Shown here: in pieces, positions 7,970 through 17,516 of the stretch
How the letters are laid out: every line of letters starts with the position of its first letter
Numbering within the stretch: position 1 is the stretch's first letter
Assembly: GCA_003220615.1 (NCBI GenBank)
Contig: QHTB01000152.1
Location: forward strand, 1 to 44,622
Direction: 5' to 3'
From: Candidatus Rokuibacteriota bacterium
GTDB lineage: Bacteria > Methylomirabilota > Methylomirabilia > Rokubacteriales > CSP1-6
Length of the DNA: 44,622 nucleotides
The notes under the pieces: model-generated
Databases searched by the model: none
The model's input: the letters and a program-made list of their open reading frames with translations, nothing else
Told to the model about the DNA's origin: nothing
Position numbers and translations under genes: made by a program

Positions 7970-9418
7970 TCACATCGCCGCCCGTGCCCGCCGGTAGGCG
8001 GGCGTGGCCTGCAGCCGCCGGCGCAACGCCACGTCGACGCGTTGCGGGCTGGTGATCGCGTGCGGATCGAGCAAGCGGCCGAGCGATGCGCGATCGACGA
8101 GGCCGCGAGCGGCGACGACGTCGCGGAAGGAACGTCCCGACGCCAGCGCTTCTTTGACGAGCTCGGCGGTCACCTCGTATCCGAGGTAGGGCGACAGCGC
8201 CGTCGCTTCGATCAGGCTGCCCTGCACGAGGGCGGCGACCCGCGCGCGGTTCACCCGCACGCCTTCCACGCACTTCGTGCGGAGTAATCGAAGGGCTCGC
8301 GTCAGGAGCTCCAAGGCCAGGGCCAGGTCGTCGGCCACGAGCGGCGTCATGACGTTGAGCTCGAGCTCGCCCGCGGCGGCGGCGAGTGCGATGGCGTGAT
8401 CGTAGCCGCACACCTGGTAGCACGCCATCTGCACGGCCTCGGGCACCGAGGGATTGACCTTTCCCGGCATGATCGACGACCCGGGCTCGACCTCGGGGAG
8501 ACTCAGCTCGCCGAAGCCGGTGTGAGGCCCGGAGGCGAGGAGCCGCAGGTCCGCGCAGATCTTGGCGACGTCGACCGCGACGCCGCGCAGCGCTGCCGAG
8601 CAGGCGAGCAGGGGACGGAGACTCCACGTCGTCGTCACGGTGCTTGTCGCGGGAGTGAGGCGCTGCCCGACCAGACGCGAGAGCTCGCGCACCACCCGCG
8701 ACCGAAAGCGCGGATGCGCGGTGAGCCCGGTGCCGACGGCCGTGCCGCCGATCCCGATGACGCGGAGAGCCCGCGTCGCGACGTCGACCGCCTCGGCCGC
8801 CTCGCGGACGGCCTGGGCCCATCCGGTGAAGACCTGACCGTATGTGATCGGCACCGCATCTTGAAGATGCGTGCGTCCCGGCTTCACGACGCGACGCTCG
8901 CGGACAGCCAGGCGCCGCAGCGCGGCTTCGAGCCGTCGCAACTCGGCGACCAGAGAAGCCGTGAGCTCGAGCGCCATGAGGCGAATGGCGGTCGGCGTCA
9001 CATCGTTGGAGGATTGACCGAGGTTCACGTGATTGTTCGGATGGATGGGCGAGTAGCGCCCGCGGCGGCCACCGAGTCGCTCGTTGGCGAGATTGGCGAT
9101 GACCTCGTTGACGTTCATATGGATCGGCGTGCCCGCGCCGGCGTGGAGGCTGTCGAGGACGGCGACGTCGGGAATGCGGCCGGCGGCGACGCGATCGGCG
9201 GCGGCCTCGATGGCCCGCGCCGATCGACGCGGCAGGACGCCGAGCGCGGCGTTGGCGCGCGCGGCCGCCTTCTTGACGAGGGCGTACGCGCGGATGAGCG
9301 CCGGATGCGGCGGGCGGCCGGTGAGCTGGAAGGTCTCGCGCGCCCGCTGCGTGAAGCTCCCGTAGAGCGCGCGCGAGGGAACGGCCTTCGCGCCGAGGCT
9401 GTCACGCTCTCGGCGCAT
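7970..9418 (-). CDS. Aspartase/fumarase-superfamily lyase, closest to aspartate ammonia-lyase
   Basis: 482 residues. The N-terminus (RRERDSLGAKAVPSRALYG) matches the aspartase/fumarase start, so ATG 9418 is likely right. The three superfamily regions are present: HMNVNEVIANLANERLGG with HPNNHVNLGQSSNDVTPTA, then KPGRTHLQDAVPITYGQ, then the signature loop GSSIMPGKVNPSVPEAV carrying the catalytic Ser. The signature context (VPEAV, then ELNVMTPLV) and the C-terminal GYEVTAELVKEALASGRS favour aspartase over class II fumarase, which would make fumarate and ammonia from aspartate in the cytosol. Some aspartase substrate-loop residues look changed (TPATSTVTTTW), so a different amino-acid lyase activity is possible. 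Confidence 0.75.
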   Translation of the reverse strand: MRRERDSLGAKAVPSRALYGSFTQRARETFQLTGRPPHPALIRAYALVKKAAARANAALGVLPRRSARAIEAAADRVAAGRIPDVAVLDSLHAGAGTPIHMNVNEVIANLANERLGGRRGRYSPIHPNNHVNLGQSSNDVTPTAIRLMALELTASLVAELRRLEAALRRLAVRERRVVKPGRTHLQDAVPITYGQVFTGWAQAVREAAEAVDVATRALRVIGIGGTAVGTGLTAHPRFRSRVVRELSRLVGQRLTPATSTVTTTWSLRPLLACSAALRGVAVDVAKICADLRLLASGPHTGFGELSLPEVEPGSSIMPGKVNPSVPEAVQMACYQVCGYDHAIALAAAAGELELNVMTPLVADDLALALELLTRALRLLRTKCVEGVRVNRARVAALVQGSLIEATALSPYLGYEVTAELVKEALASGRSFRDVVAARGLVDRASLGRLLDPHAITSPQRVDVALRRRLQATPAYRRARAAM

Positions 9419-9433
9419 CGGAGGCCGTGGACG

Positions 9434-9667
9434 CTACGCCGCGAGGTCTTCGGTGTCGCGGACCTGGAAGCGATGCCGGTCGGGAGCCCCGGCGATCAAG
9501 CGCGGGCGCTTGCGGTATCGGCCGAAGTACCACGCCTCGAAACACTCGCGGTGATACGTCCCACTCGACGCGACCACCTGCGGCGCAAAGCGGGCGACCA
9601 GCATGAAGCACCGGCCGCATGCCGGCGCACCCTTCATGTCGATGTCGATCACGTTCTGCTCGTCCAT
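9434..9667 (-). CDS. Small Cys/His-motif protein (possible LIM-like zinc site), unknown function
   Basis: 77 residues from ATG 9667, which follows AAGGAG closely; a GTG at 9745 would add 26 residues. The centre reads ACGRCFMLVARF, then YHRECFEAWYFGRY: Cys-x2-Cys, about 17 residues, His-x2-Cys, the spacing of half a LIM or treble-clef zinc finger. The C-terminal part is basic and then acidic. No signal or membrane segment is seen. It ends 15 bases before the lyase start on the same strand and follows the trehalose-phosphate synthase fusion gene across 155 bases. I do not recognise the family; zinc binding is inferred from spacing only. Confidence 0.55.
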   Translation of the reverse strand: MDEQNVIDIDMKGAPACGRCFMLVARFAPQVVASSGTYHRECFEAWYFGRYRKRPRLIAGAPDRHRFQVRDTEDLAA

Positions 9668-9754
9668 GGCTCCTTCGATCCCTTCCCGGCCGGGGACCAT
9701 CGCCCCGATCGCAGTTGAGGAACGAGAAGGCAAGCGCGATGCCACGTTCGAGTC

Positions 9755-9769
9755 CGTTGAATTTCAACG
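9755..9769. promoter_or_regulatory. Perfect 15-base palindrome upstream of the small zinc-motif gene
   Basis: CGTTGAA-T-TTCAACG, 7-bp arms about one central base, in the 155-base gap between two minus-strand genes. It lies about 90 bases before the small gene's start, so it is placed as an operator would be. It is also somewhat AT-rich against its surroundings. No T-tract follows, so a terminator is less likely. Confidence 0.35.
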
Positions 9770-9822
9770 ATTTGGCCGACCTCGGGCGAGCGCGTGAAGT
9801 TTTTACCTGCGCAAGCCTTACA

Positions 9823-12063
<2,241 letters not shown>

Positions 12064-12091
12064 GGTTCAGCGCGCTCTCGCTACTCCGGCG

Positions 12092-13288
12092 TCACGCCCC
12101 GTACTTCGTCAGGCGTAGCGCATTGGCCATGACGAGAGGCATCAGGTGCTGTGCCGGCATCACGCCGAGCGTTCCGGCGGCGCACGCCCGCTCGCTGAAG
12201 GCCTTGACCGGATCGGCGCCGCAGTAGCGGGACCAGAGCAGGACGGGTACCGGCTGCCAGCCGTGACTGGCCAGCACGGAGGGGCTCGCGTGATCGCCAC
12301 TGACGACGATCACGTCGGGGCCGAGCGCGCGAATCTCGGGGACGAACGCGTCGAAGCGCTCGAGCGCCGACACCTTCGCGTCGAAGTCGCCGTCCTCGCC
12401 GGCCTTGTCGGTGTCCTTGTAATGGACGAAGAAGTAGTCGTAACCCTCCCAGTGCTGGCGGAGCGTCGCCACCTCGTCGGCGAATCCGGAGCCGGTCTTG
12501 AGCACTTCCATCCCGACGAGCTTGGCAAGACCGCGATACATCGGGTACGCCGCGATGGCCGCGGCGCGCAGGCCGAAAATCTCGGGAAAGCGGGGCAGGG
12601 CCGGCAGCTGGTCGAAGCCGCGCAGCAGCACCATGTTGGCCGGAGCGGCGTCCGTGAGTCGCTGGCGTGCCTCGGCGACGAAGCGGTTGACCAGATCGGC
12701 GGTGCGCTCGGAGCTGGGCTCGAGGGCTCGCACGGGAAGGGGGGTCCCCAGAGTCTGCGGATCGGTCTCACTCAGGCGGCCGCCGAGGCCGGCGCCGCGC
12801 AGGACGAGCACGAACCGGTGTTCCTTGACGGGCTCCACCAGCACCTCGACGCCGGGAAGCCTGATGTCGCGCAGCCGCTCGGTCAACCCGATGTTCACCT
12901 CGGTCGAGATGCGCCCGGCCCGCCGGTCGGTGATGCGGCCCGCCGCGTCGACGGTGCAGAAGTTCCCGCGAGCGGCCACGTCGCCGGCTCGGAGGTCGAA
13001 CTCGATGCCCAGCGCTTCGAGCACACCGCGGCCCACCGGGTAGCGCAGCGGGTCATAACCGAAGAGCCCGAGGTGCCCGGGGCCACTGCCCGGTGTGATG
13101 CCCGGTGCCACGTGGCGGAGCAATCCGCAGGCGGCCTCGGTGGCGAGCGCGTCGAGGTTCGGCAGGCTCGCCGTTTCCATCTCCGACTGGCCGGTCTTCA
13201 GGTGGGGCAGCCCGGCCAGGCCGTCGAGGGAAAGCAGGACGATCTTCGTCGTGTTGGAGACGACGAGCCCGGCGAGCAGGTCTAGCAT
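12092..13288 (-). CDS. apgM: 2,3-bisphosphoglycerate-independent phosphoglycerate mutase, archaeal type (ApgM)
   Basis: 398 residues from ATG 13288 (AGAGGT upstream; an ATG eight codons earlier lies inside a hairpin and is less likely). It belongs to the alkaline-phosphatase superfamily ApgM branch: IVLLSLDGLAGLPH with the first metal Asp, TPGSGPGHLGLFGYDP with the nucleophile region, GNFCTVD, the HYKDTDKAGEDGDFDAK segment with metal Asp/His ligands, and VIVVSGDHASPS near the end. It interconverts 3- and 2-phosphoglycerate in glycolysis and gluconeogenesis in the cytosol. The gene ends 28 bases before the trehalose-phosphate synthase fusion gene on the same strand, so the two are probably co-transcribed. 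Confidence 0.88.
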   Translation of the reverse strand: MLDLLAGLVVSNTTKIVLLSLDGLAGLPHLKTGQSEMETASLPNLDALATEAACGLLRHVAPGITPGSGPGHLGLFGYDPLRYPVGRGVLEALGIEFDLRAGDVAARGNFCTVDAAGRITDRRAGRISTEVNIGLTERLRDIRLPGVEVLVEPVKEHRFVLVLRGAGLGGRLSETDPQTLGTPLPVRALEPSSERTADLVNRFVAEARQRLTDAAPANMVLLRGFDQLPALPRFPEIFGLRAAAIAAYPMYRGLAKLVGMEVLKTGSGFADEVATLRQHWEGYDYFFVHYKDTDKAGEDGDFDAKVSALERFDAFVPEIRALGPDVIVVSGDHASPSVLASHGWQPVPVLLWSRYCGADPVKAFSERACAAGTLGVMPAQHLMPLVMANALRLTKYGA

Positions 13289-13312
13289 GGTCGCAGTGTA
13301 CCTCTGAAGCAT

Positions 13313-13349
13313 GGTTGATGCCGGGGACGCGCGTCCCCGGCGGTCAACC
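13313..13349. terminator. Long GC-rich hairpin between the FAH-family gene and apgM
   Basis: A 22-base perfect palindrome core (GCCGGGGACGC / GCGTCCCCGGC, 13320-13341) is flanked by a second pair of arms, GGTTGA and TCAACC, giving about 17 paired bases each side with one small internal bulge. It sits after the FAH-family stop (13378) and just before apgM. There is no T-tract, so it may be a pause, a processing site or a factor-dependent terminator. Confidence 0.5.
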
Positions 13350-13377
13350 AGTCACCCTTATCGACGTCCCGGTCCGC

Positions 13378-14280
13378 TCACGCGTCTTTGACGGGATTCT
13401 CCAGCGTGCCCAGGCCGGTGATCTCGAGGCGGCACGAGTCCCCCGGCTGCAGGAAGACCGGTGGCTTGCGAGCGAACCCGACACCGGGCGGCGTGCCCGT
13501 GGCAATGAGATCGCCGGGCGACAGGGTGATGAGGTTCGAGAGATAGCTCACGAGGTAGCGGACGTCGAAGATGAACGTCTTGGTGTTGCCGTTCTGCATC
13601 TGCGCGCCGTTCACCCACAGCTTCAGCTCGAGGACGTGGGGATCGGGAATCTCCGTCCGGTCCGCGATGTACGGCCCCACCGGCGCCATCGTGTCGCCGA
13701 TCTTGCCCGCGGCCCACTGGCTGGTGATGAACTGGAAGTCGCGGGCGCTCACGTCGTTGACGTTCGTGTAGCCCGCGACGTAGTCGAGCGCGCGCTCGCG
13801 CGGCACGAAGCGCGCGGTCCGGCCGATGACGACGCCGAGCTCCACTTCCCAGTCGAGCTGCTTCGATCCGCGCGGACGCAGAATCGGCTCGCCCGGATCG
13901 AGAATGGCGGTGTTCCACTTCGGGAAGATGGGCGGCTCCTTGGGGATCGGCTGGCCGGCCTCCTCGGCGTGGTCGCGGTAGTTGAGACCGATGCAGATGA
14001 ACTTGCTCGGGTCCGCGATGGGCGCGTGCAGCCTGGTCGCGCTGCGCGGTACGGTCACCCATTCCGTGATGGAAGCGACCGCGTCCTGGCTGGCGGAGCC
14101 ACCTTCGAGGAACTCACGCGTTGAGTCCGGCACGAGGGCCGCGGCGATGGCCTGCGCCCGGGCTACGCCTCGCCTGGCGAGCGTGGCGGCCAGACTCGCC
14201 TGAAGGTCGGCGATCCGATCACCCTGAAGGGCGCCGAGTTTCGGCGACTGACCGTTCTGTGAGAAGCGTACGAGCTTCAT
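13378..14280 (-). CDS. Fumarylacetoacetate hydrolase family protein
   Basis: 300 residues; ATG 14280 is preceded by GGAGGACATCCC. The first ~75 residues are the small N-terminal domain (MKLVRFSQNG...), followed by the FAH fold with FICIGLNYRDHAEEAG, the metal-ligand Glu pair in DWEVELGVVIG, VNDVSARDFQ and GDLIATGTPPGVG. These proteins hydrolyse or decarboxylate C-C bonds of 2-oxo acids in aromatic catabolism (2-hydroxyhepta-2,4-diene-dioate isomerase, acylpyruvase, oxaloacetate decarboxylase types), using Mg2+ or Mn2+. The exact substrate cannot be told from sequence, and the neighbours are not an aromatic pathway. A TATAAT element lies 32 bases upstream. Confidence 0.85.
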   Translation of the reverse strand: MKLVRFSQNGQSPKLGALQGDRIADLQASLAATLARRGVARAQAIAAALVPDSTREFLEGGSASQDAVASITEWVTVPRSATRLHAPIADPSKFICIGLNYRDHAEEAGQPIPKEPPIFPKWNTAILDPGEPILRPRGSKQLDWEVELGVVIGRTARFVPRERALDYVAGYTNVNDVSARDFQFITSQWAAGKIGDTMAPVGPYIADRTEIPDPHVLELKLWVNGAQMQNGNTKTFIFDVRYLVSYLSNLITLSPGDLIATGTPPGVGFARKPPVFLQPGDSCRLEITGLGTLENPVKDA

Positions 14281-14311
14281 GGGATGTCCTCCGGGGGCGA
14301 AATGTTGGGGG

Positions 14312-14317
14312 ATTATA
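14312..14317 (-). promoter_or_regulatory. Probable -10 element of the FAH-family gene
   Basis: A perfect TATAAT on the minus strand within GCTATATAATCC, about 32 bases before the ATG of the FAH-family gene and the only AT-rich stretch in the divergent gap 14281-14438. No convincing -35 is seen 16-18 bases further upstream. On the other strand a TATGAT at 14391-14396 could serve the rightward small membrane gene. Confidence 0.5.
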
Positions 14318-14438
14318 TAGCCTGACGCGGACTTACGCCGCGTCGGCTGCCGCGCCGTAAATTGCCGGGACGGCCATGCCTGCCGGCGCTTATGATGGGA
14401 TGTACGTGTTGTCGACCTGAGGCAAGGAGGACGTGACG

Positions 14439-14840
14439 ATGGGCCCTCGAATGATCGCGCTTGCGGTGGTCGTTGCTCTGCTGGCGACCGGCCCGCTGTC
14501 GCCGGTGATGGCGCAGCAGGCGGCTCAGCCGGCGGCCCAGACCGAAGTTTCCCCCGATGCAGTGCCCGCGACCAGCGAGCGACCGTCGCTGCTTGGCGGC
14601 GCCGGCTACAACACGGCGGCGACCGTGATCACGGTGGTCAAGGCGCCCTTCAACGTCGTTCTCTGTGGTATCGGAACCGCCTTCGGCATCGCGCTGTTCG
14701 CCGTCACCCTGGGCACGGCCTACAAGACCTCCACGCGCGTGGTGGAGGAGGGATGTCGGGGACCGTGGATCGTGACCGGAGACGAGATCCGCCCCGATCG
14801 CACGCATTCGACGACGTCGTACGGGATGGGCGGGCCCTAG
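14439..14840 (+). CDS. Small exported membrane protein of unknown function
   Basis: 133 residues from ATG 14439, eight bases after AAGGAGG; the GTG six bases earlier is too close to that site. Residues 1-25 are a signal peptide (cut near VMAQ). A Gln/Ala/Pro-rich linker follows, then one strongly hydrophobic segment (about residues 60-92, VVLCGIGTAFGIALFAVTLG), and a short tail with two Cys in the mature chain (VVLCGIG and EEGCRGPW). The protein is probably anchored in the inner membrane with small soluble ends. No family recognised. It is followed in the same reading frame, after its TAG, by a CusF-like domain. Confidence 0.65.
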   Translation: MGPRMIALAVVVALLATGPLSPVMAQQAAQPAAQTEVSPDAVPATSERPSLLGGAGYNTAATVITVVKAPFNVVLCGIGTAFGIALFAVTLGTAYKTSTRVVEEGCRGPWIVTGDEIRPDRTHSTTSYGMGGP

Positions 14841-14909
14841 CACTCCAACGATCGGCTGAGCGCTTCCACCGTTCGCTCGCGCTGGCTCCTCGCGCTCGTC
14901 TTCGCCGGC

Positions 14910-15188
14910 TTGCTGGCGGCTTTCGCCGCTGCCCTGTGGGGCACGATCATCAGCCCACGGGCCTACGAAGTGCGCGGTGAGGTGATGGCCCGCCCCGCCG
15001 CTGATCTGCTCCTCGTGCGGCACGAAGCCGTCGTCGCGCTCGGCATGAAGGCGATGGAATTGATGGCAGTGTCCTCCGAGCCCGCCCAGCTCGACGCCGC
15101 CGCCGTGCGTCCCGGCGATCGTGTGCGATTGGCGGTACGCCAGCGAGACGATCAGCTCGTCCTCGTCAGGATCGAGAAGGAACCCTGA
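14910..15188 (+). CDS. CusF-like periplasmic copper-binding protein, start uncertain
   Basis: The C-terminal ~70 residues resemble the CusF/copper-binding fold: VRGEVMARPAADLLLVRHEAV, then GMKAMELMAV and GDRVRLAVRQRDD. The His and two Met in HEAVVALGMKAMELM match the Cu(I)-ligand spacing of CusF. Upstream lies a membrane or signal helix (WLLALVFAGLLAAFAAALWG) preceded by Arg-Ser-Arg. TTG 14910 would cut that helix in half. The frame is open back to the TAG of the preceding gene (14838-14840) with only CTG at 14856 as another candidate, so the true N-terminus is probably upstream of 14910. Likely a periplasmic copper carrier, perhaps serving the cytochrome gene that ends beside it. Confidence 0.6.
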   Translation: MLAAFAAALWGTIISPRAYEVRGEVMARPAADLLLVRHEAVVALGMKAMELMAVSSEPAQLDAAAVRPGDRVRLAVRQRDDQLVLVRIEKEP

Positions 15189-15191
15189 CCC

Positions 15192-15572
15192 CTACCGAGC
15201 AGGCCGGCGGTCGAGCGTCTTCAGATACACGACGAGCGCTTCGATGTCGGCATCACTGAGGTGGTACCCGAAGGCCGGCATTCCCGGCCGCCCGAGCGGC
15301 GCCCCTCCATGCTTGATGATGTCGAAGAGATAGCGCTCGGGACGGCTTCGCGCCGCGCTCGGGAGATCGCCCGGGCGGATCAGGAACAGCGCCGCCCGCC
15401 ACGATCCACGTCCATCGACCCCATGGCAGGTCACGCAGTAGGCGTAGTACAGGCGCTCGGCGTGGCGGGCGCCTGTCGGGGGCTTGGGATCGTTGAGAAG
15501 CCAGGCCAGCGCTCCGGCGATGGCCCCGACGACCACGAGGGCGGCGAGGAGGCCGAGCAGGGGCCGGCGCAC
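15192..15572 (-). CDS. Membrane-anchored class I cytochrome c
   Basis: 126 residues from GTG 15572; an upstream GTG or ATG-like extension to 15635 would leave only 20 bases to the divergent gene. One membrane helix (LLGLLAALVVVGAIAGALAWLL) is followed by a monohaem domain. The haem site is YAYCVTCHGVDGRG (Cys-x2-Cys-His) and the distal Met is in RPGMPAFG. The C-terminal helix SDADIEALVVYLKTLD is typical of class I cytochromes. It would carry single electrons on the periplasmic face of the inner membrane. It converges tail to tail with the CusF-like gene, with 3 bases between stops. Confidence 0.8.
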   Translation of the reverse strand: MRRPLLGLLAALVVVGAIAGALAWLLNDPKPPTGARHAERLYYAYCVTCHGVDGRGSWRAALFLIRPGDLPSAARSRPERYLFDIIKHGGAPLGRPGMPAFGYHLSDADIEALVVYLKTLDRRPAR

Positions 15573-15655
15573 GGCTGGCAGGATACCACTCGTGCTTTGA
15601 CAAGCGTGGCGCCGACGTGTAGGGTGCTGGCCCAACGCTCGGTCGGAGGGCGGCG

Positions 15656-16111
15656 ATGCACTACTTCGTGTCGGAGGGCGCGCCGAGGATCATCCTGGCG
15701 ATCTTCGAACGCGATGATTTCCTCCTCGAGGGCCTCCAGGACGTGGTCCAGAAAGAGGGCATCGAGACCGCCACGATCGTCAGCGGGATCGGCTCGCTGC
15801 AGCGCGCGAACATCCACACCTTCGCCCGCTTCGGCTTTCCTCCCGAAGAGAAGTACCAGACCTTCGAGGGGGCGCTCGAGATGGGATCGCTCCAGGGGAG
15901 CGTCATCGGCAGCGAGATCCACGCCCACGTCACGTTCTATCACTGGGATACAAGGGCGAGCATGGTCGGTCACCTCGATCCGGGCACCCAGGTGGCGTAC
16001 ATGGCGGAGGTGACGCTGGTCGAGATCGAGGGCGTCCGGGCTGAGCGGTTCCGTGACGCCGTCGGCGACTACCGGGTTCGTGACTTGACAAGAGTTGCCG
16101 TACATGAGTAG
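15656..16111 (+). CDS. PPC/DUF296 domain protein
   Basis: 151 residues; ATG 15656 follows GGAGGG. The whole chain is one PPC (plant and prokaryote conserved, DUF296) domain: RIILAIFERDDFLLEGL, TIVSGIGSLQRANIHTF, and the zinc-type histidines in GSEIHAHVTFYHWD and VGHLDPGT. Plant members carry AT-hooks and bind DNA; bacterial single-domain members form trimers, and their function is not settled. No AT-hook or signal peptide is seen, so it is probably cytosolic. Its 3' end contains the likely promoter of the ABC operon that follows. Confidence 0.82.
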   Translation: MHYFVSEGAPRIILAIFERDDFLLEGLQDVVQKEGIETATIVSGIGSLQRANIHTFARFGFPPEEKYQTFEGALEMGSLQGSVIGSEIHAHVTFYHWDTRASMVGHLDPGTQVAYMAEVTLVEIEGVRAERFRDAVGDYRVRDLTRVAVHE

Positions 16112-16114
16112 AAA
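16085..16114 (+). promoter_or_regulatory. Probable sigma70-type promoter of the rightward ABC operon
   Basis: TTGACA at 16085-16090, 18-base spacer, TAGAAA at 16109-16114 (4 of 6 to consensus). It overlaps the last codons of the PPC gene and lies about 70 bases before the ABC binding-protein start, whose Shine-Dalgarno is AAGGAGG. Confidence 0.5.
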
Positions 16115-16181
16115 CACCCTCTGTTCCTGCGTTCGGGAGGTTCTTCTCTAGACGCTTGGCCGTTCCTCAAGGAGGTCTGCG

Positions 16182-17516
16182 ATGAGTGTTTCACAACCGG
16201 CCCTCACCCCCTCCACCGTCAGCCGTCGGCGATTCCTCACCGTTGCCGGGGCCGGCGTGACGACGAGCGCGCTGCTCACGATGCTCGATGCCCGTCAGGC
16301 GCCGGCGCAGATCAAAGGGACGACCCTCCGGATCCTCCAGTGGAGCCATTTCATCCCGGCCTACGACGCGTGGTTCGACAACAAGTTCGTGAAGGACTGG
16401 GGTGACAAGAACGGCGTCAAGGTCCGCGTCGACCACATTCCGCATCTCGAGCTGCCGGCGAGGATGGCCGCCGAGTTCGCCGCCGGGGCGGGCCACGATA
16501 TCATCATGAACGGCTCGTCGATCCTGACGCGGCTCTATTACAAGAGCCTGGCCGACGTCAGCGACATCTACGACTCGATCGGCAAGAAGCGTGGCGGCTG
16601 GATCCCGACGGCCAAGCCGCTCGTCGAGGTCGAGGGCAAGCAGTACGGCATCCCGATGTTCTACATCCTGCTCCCGATGCTCTATCGCAAGGATCTCTTC
16701 GACGCCAACAACCTCAAGGCGCCCGACACCTGGGAGCTGGCGCGGGTCGCCGCGCGCACGCTCAAGCCCAAGGGCCACCCGACGGGCATCCAGTTCTCGC
16801 AGTGCGCGGACGCCAACCTCAACTGGCGCTCGGTGCTCTTCAGCTTCGGCGGGGCCGAGACCGATCCATCCGGCGAGAACATCCTGATCGACTCGAAGGA
16901 GACGCGGGAGGCGCTCCGCTTCGCGAAGGCGCTCTTCGACGAGGGCATGACCCCGGAGGTCTTCTCCTGGGACGACGCCTCCGACAATCGCTTCCTCGCG
17001 TCCGGTGTCGGCTGCTGGATCCACGACGCGATCTCCGCTTATCGCACCACCGAGGACACGAACCCCGACGTGTTCAAGAACACCTACATCGGGATGGAGC
17101 CGGCCGGGCCGGGCGGCAAGCGCGTCAGCACGTCGGCCGCCAACGTCTACATGATCTGGAAGTTCTCGAAGAACCAGCCGGCGGCCAAGGAATTCCTCGT
17201 CCACTTCATGGAGGAGTTCAAGGACGGCATGGTTCAGAGCCGTGGCTACAACATGCCCTACCTGCTCGGCGACGCGCAGAAGCCGATGCCGATCATCGGC
17301 AGCGATCCGAAGATGCAGATCCTGCAGGACTTCCCGAAGATCGTCGCGTTCTACGGCTATCCCGGTCCCTTCACGACGCCCGTGCAGGAGGTCGTGAACC
17401 TGTTCGTGTTGCCCGACATGTTCACGCGGGTGGCGCGGGGCCAGTCCGTCGACGACGTGATGAAGTGGGGTGTCGGGGAGTACCAGCGGATCTTCTCGAA
17501 GCACAAGAGGGCATGA
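16182..17516 (+). CDS. ABC transporter substrate-binding protein, family 1, Tat-exported
   Basis: 444 residues, start supported by AAGGAGG. The N-terminus carries a twin-arginine signal (SRRRFLTVAGAG) cut near APAQ. The mature protein has the two-lobe pattern of family 1 solute-binding proteins (LRILQWSHFIPAYDAWF, HDIIMNGSSILTRLYYKSL, KQYGIPMFYILLPMLYRKDLF). Such proteins bind sugars, glycerol phosphates or polyols in the periplasm and deliver them to MalF/MalG-type permeases, which follow at once (ATGA overlap). The ligand cannot be read from sequence. Tat export implies folding, perhaps with a cofactor or metal, before export. Confidence 0.88.
   Translation: MSVSQPALTPSTVSRRRFLTVAGAGVTTSALLTMLDARQAPAQIKGTTLRILQWSHFIPAYDAWFDNKFVKDWGDKNGVKVRVDHIPHLELPARMAAEFAAGAGHDIIMNGSSILTRLYYKSLADVSDIYDSIGKKRGGWIPTAKPLVEVEGKQYGIPMFYILLPMLYRKDLFDANNLKAPDTWELARVAARTLKPKGHPTGIQFSQCADANLNWRSVLFSFGGAETDPSGENILIDSKETREALRFAKALFDEGMTPEVFSWDDASDNRFLASGVGCWIHDAISAYRTTEDTNPDVFKNTYIGMEPAGPGGKRVSTSAANVYMIWKFSKNQPAAKEFLVHFMEEFKDGMVQSRGYNMPYLLGDAQKPMPIIGSDPKMQILQDFPKIVAFYGYPGPFTTPVQEVVNLFVLPDMFTRVARGQSVDDVMKWGVGEYQRIFSKHKRA

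Noticed and set aside
15572..15635. Longer N-terminus for the cytochrome c gene
   Set aside because: The added residues are basic and not signal-like, lack a ribosome site, and leave only 20 bases to the divergent PPC gene.
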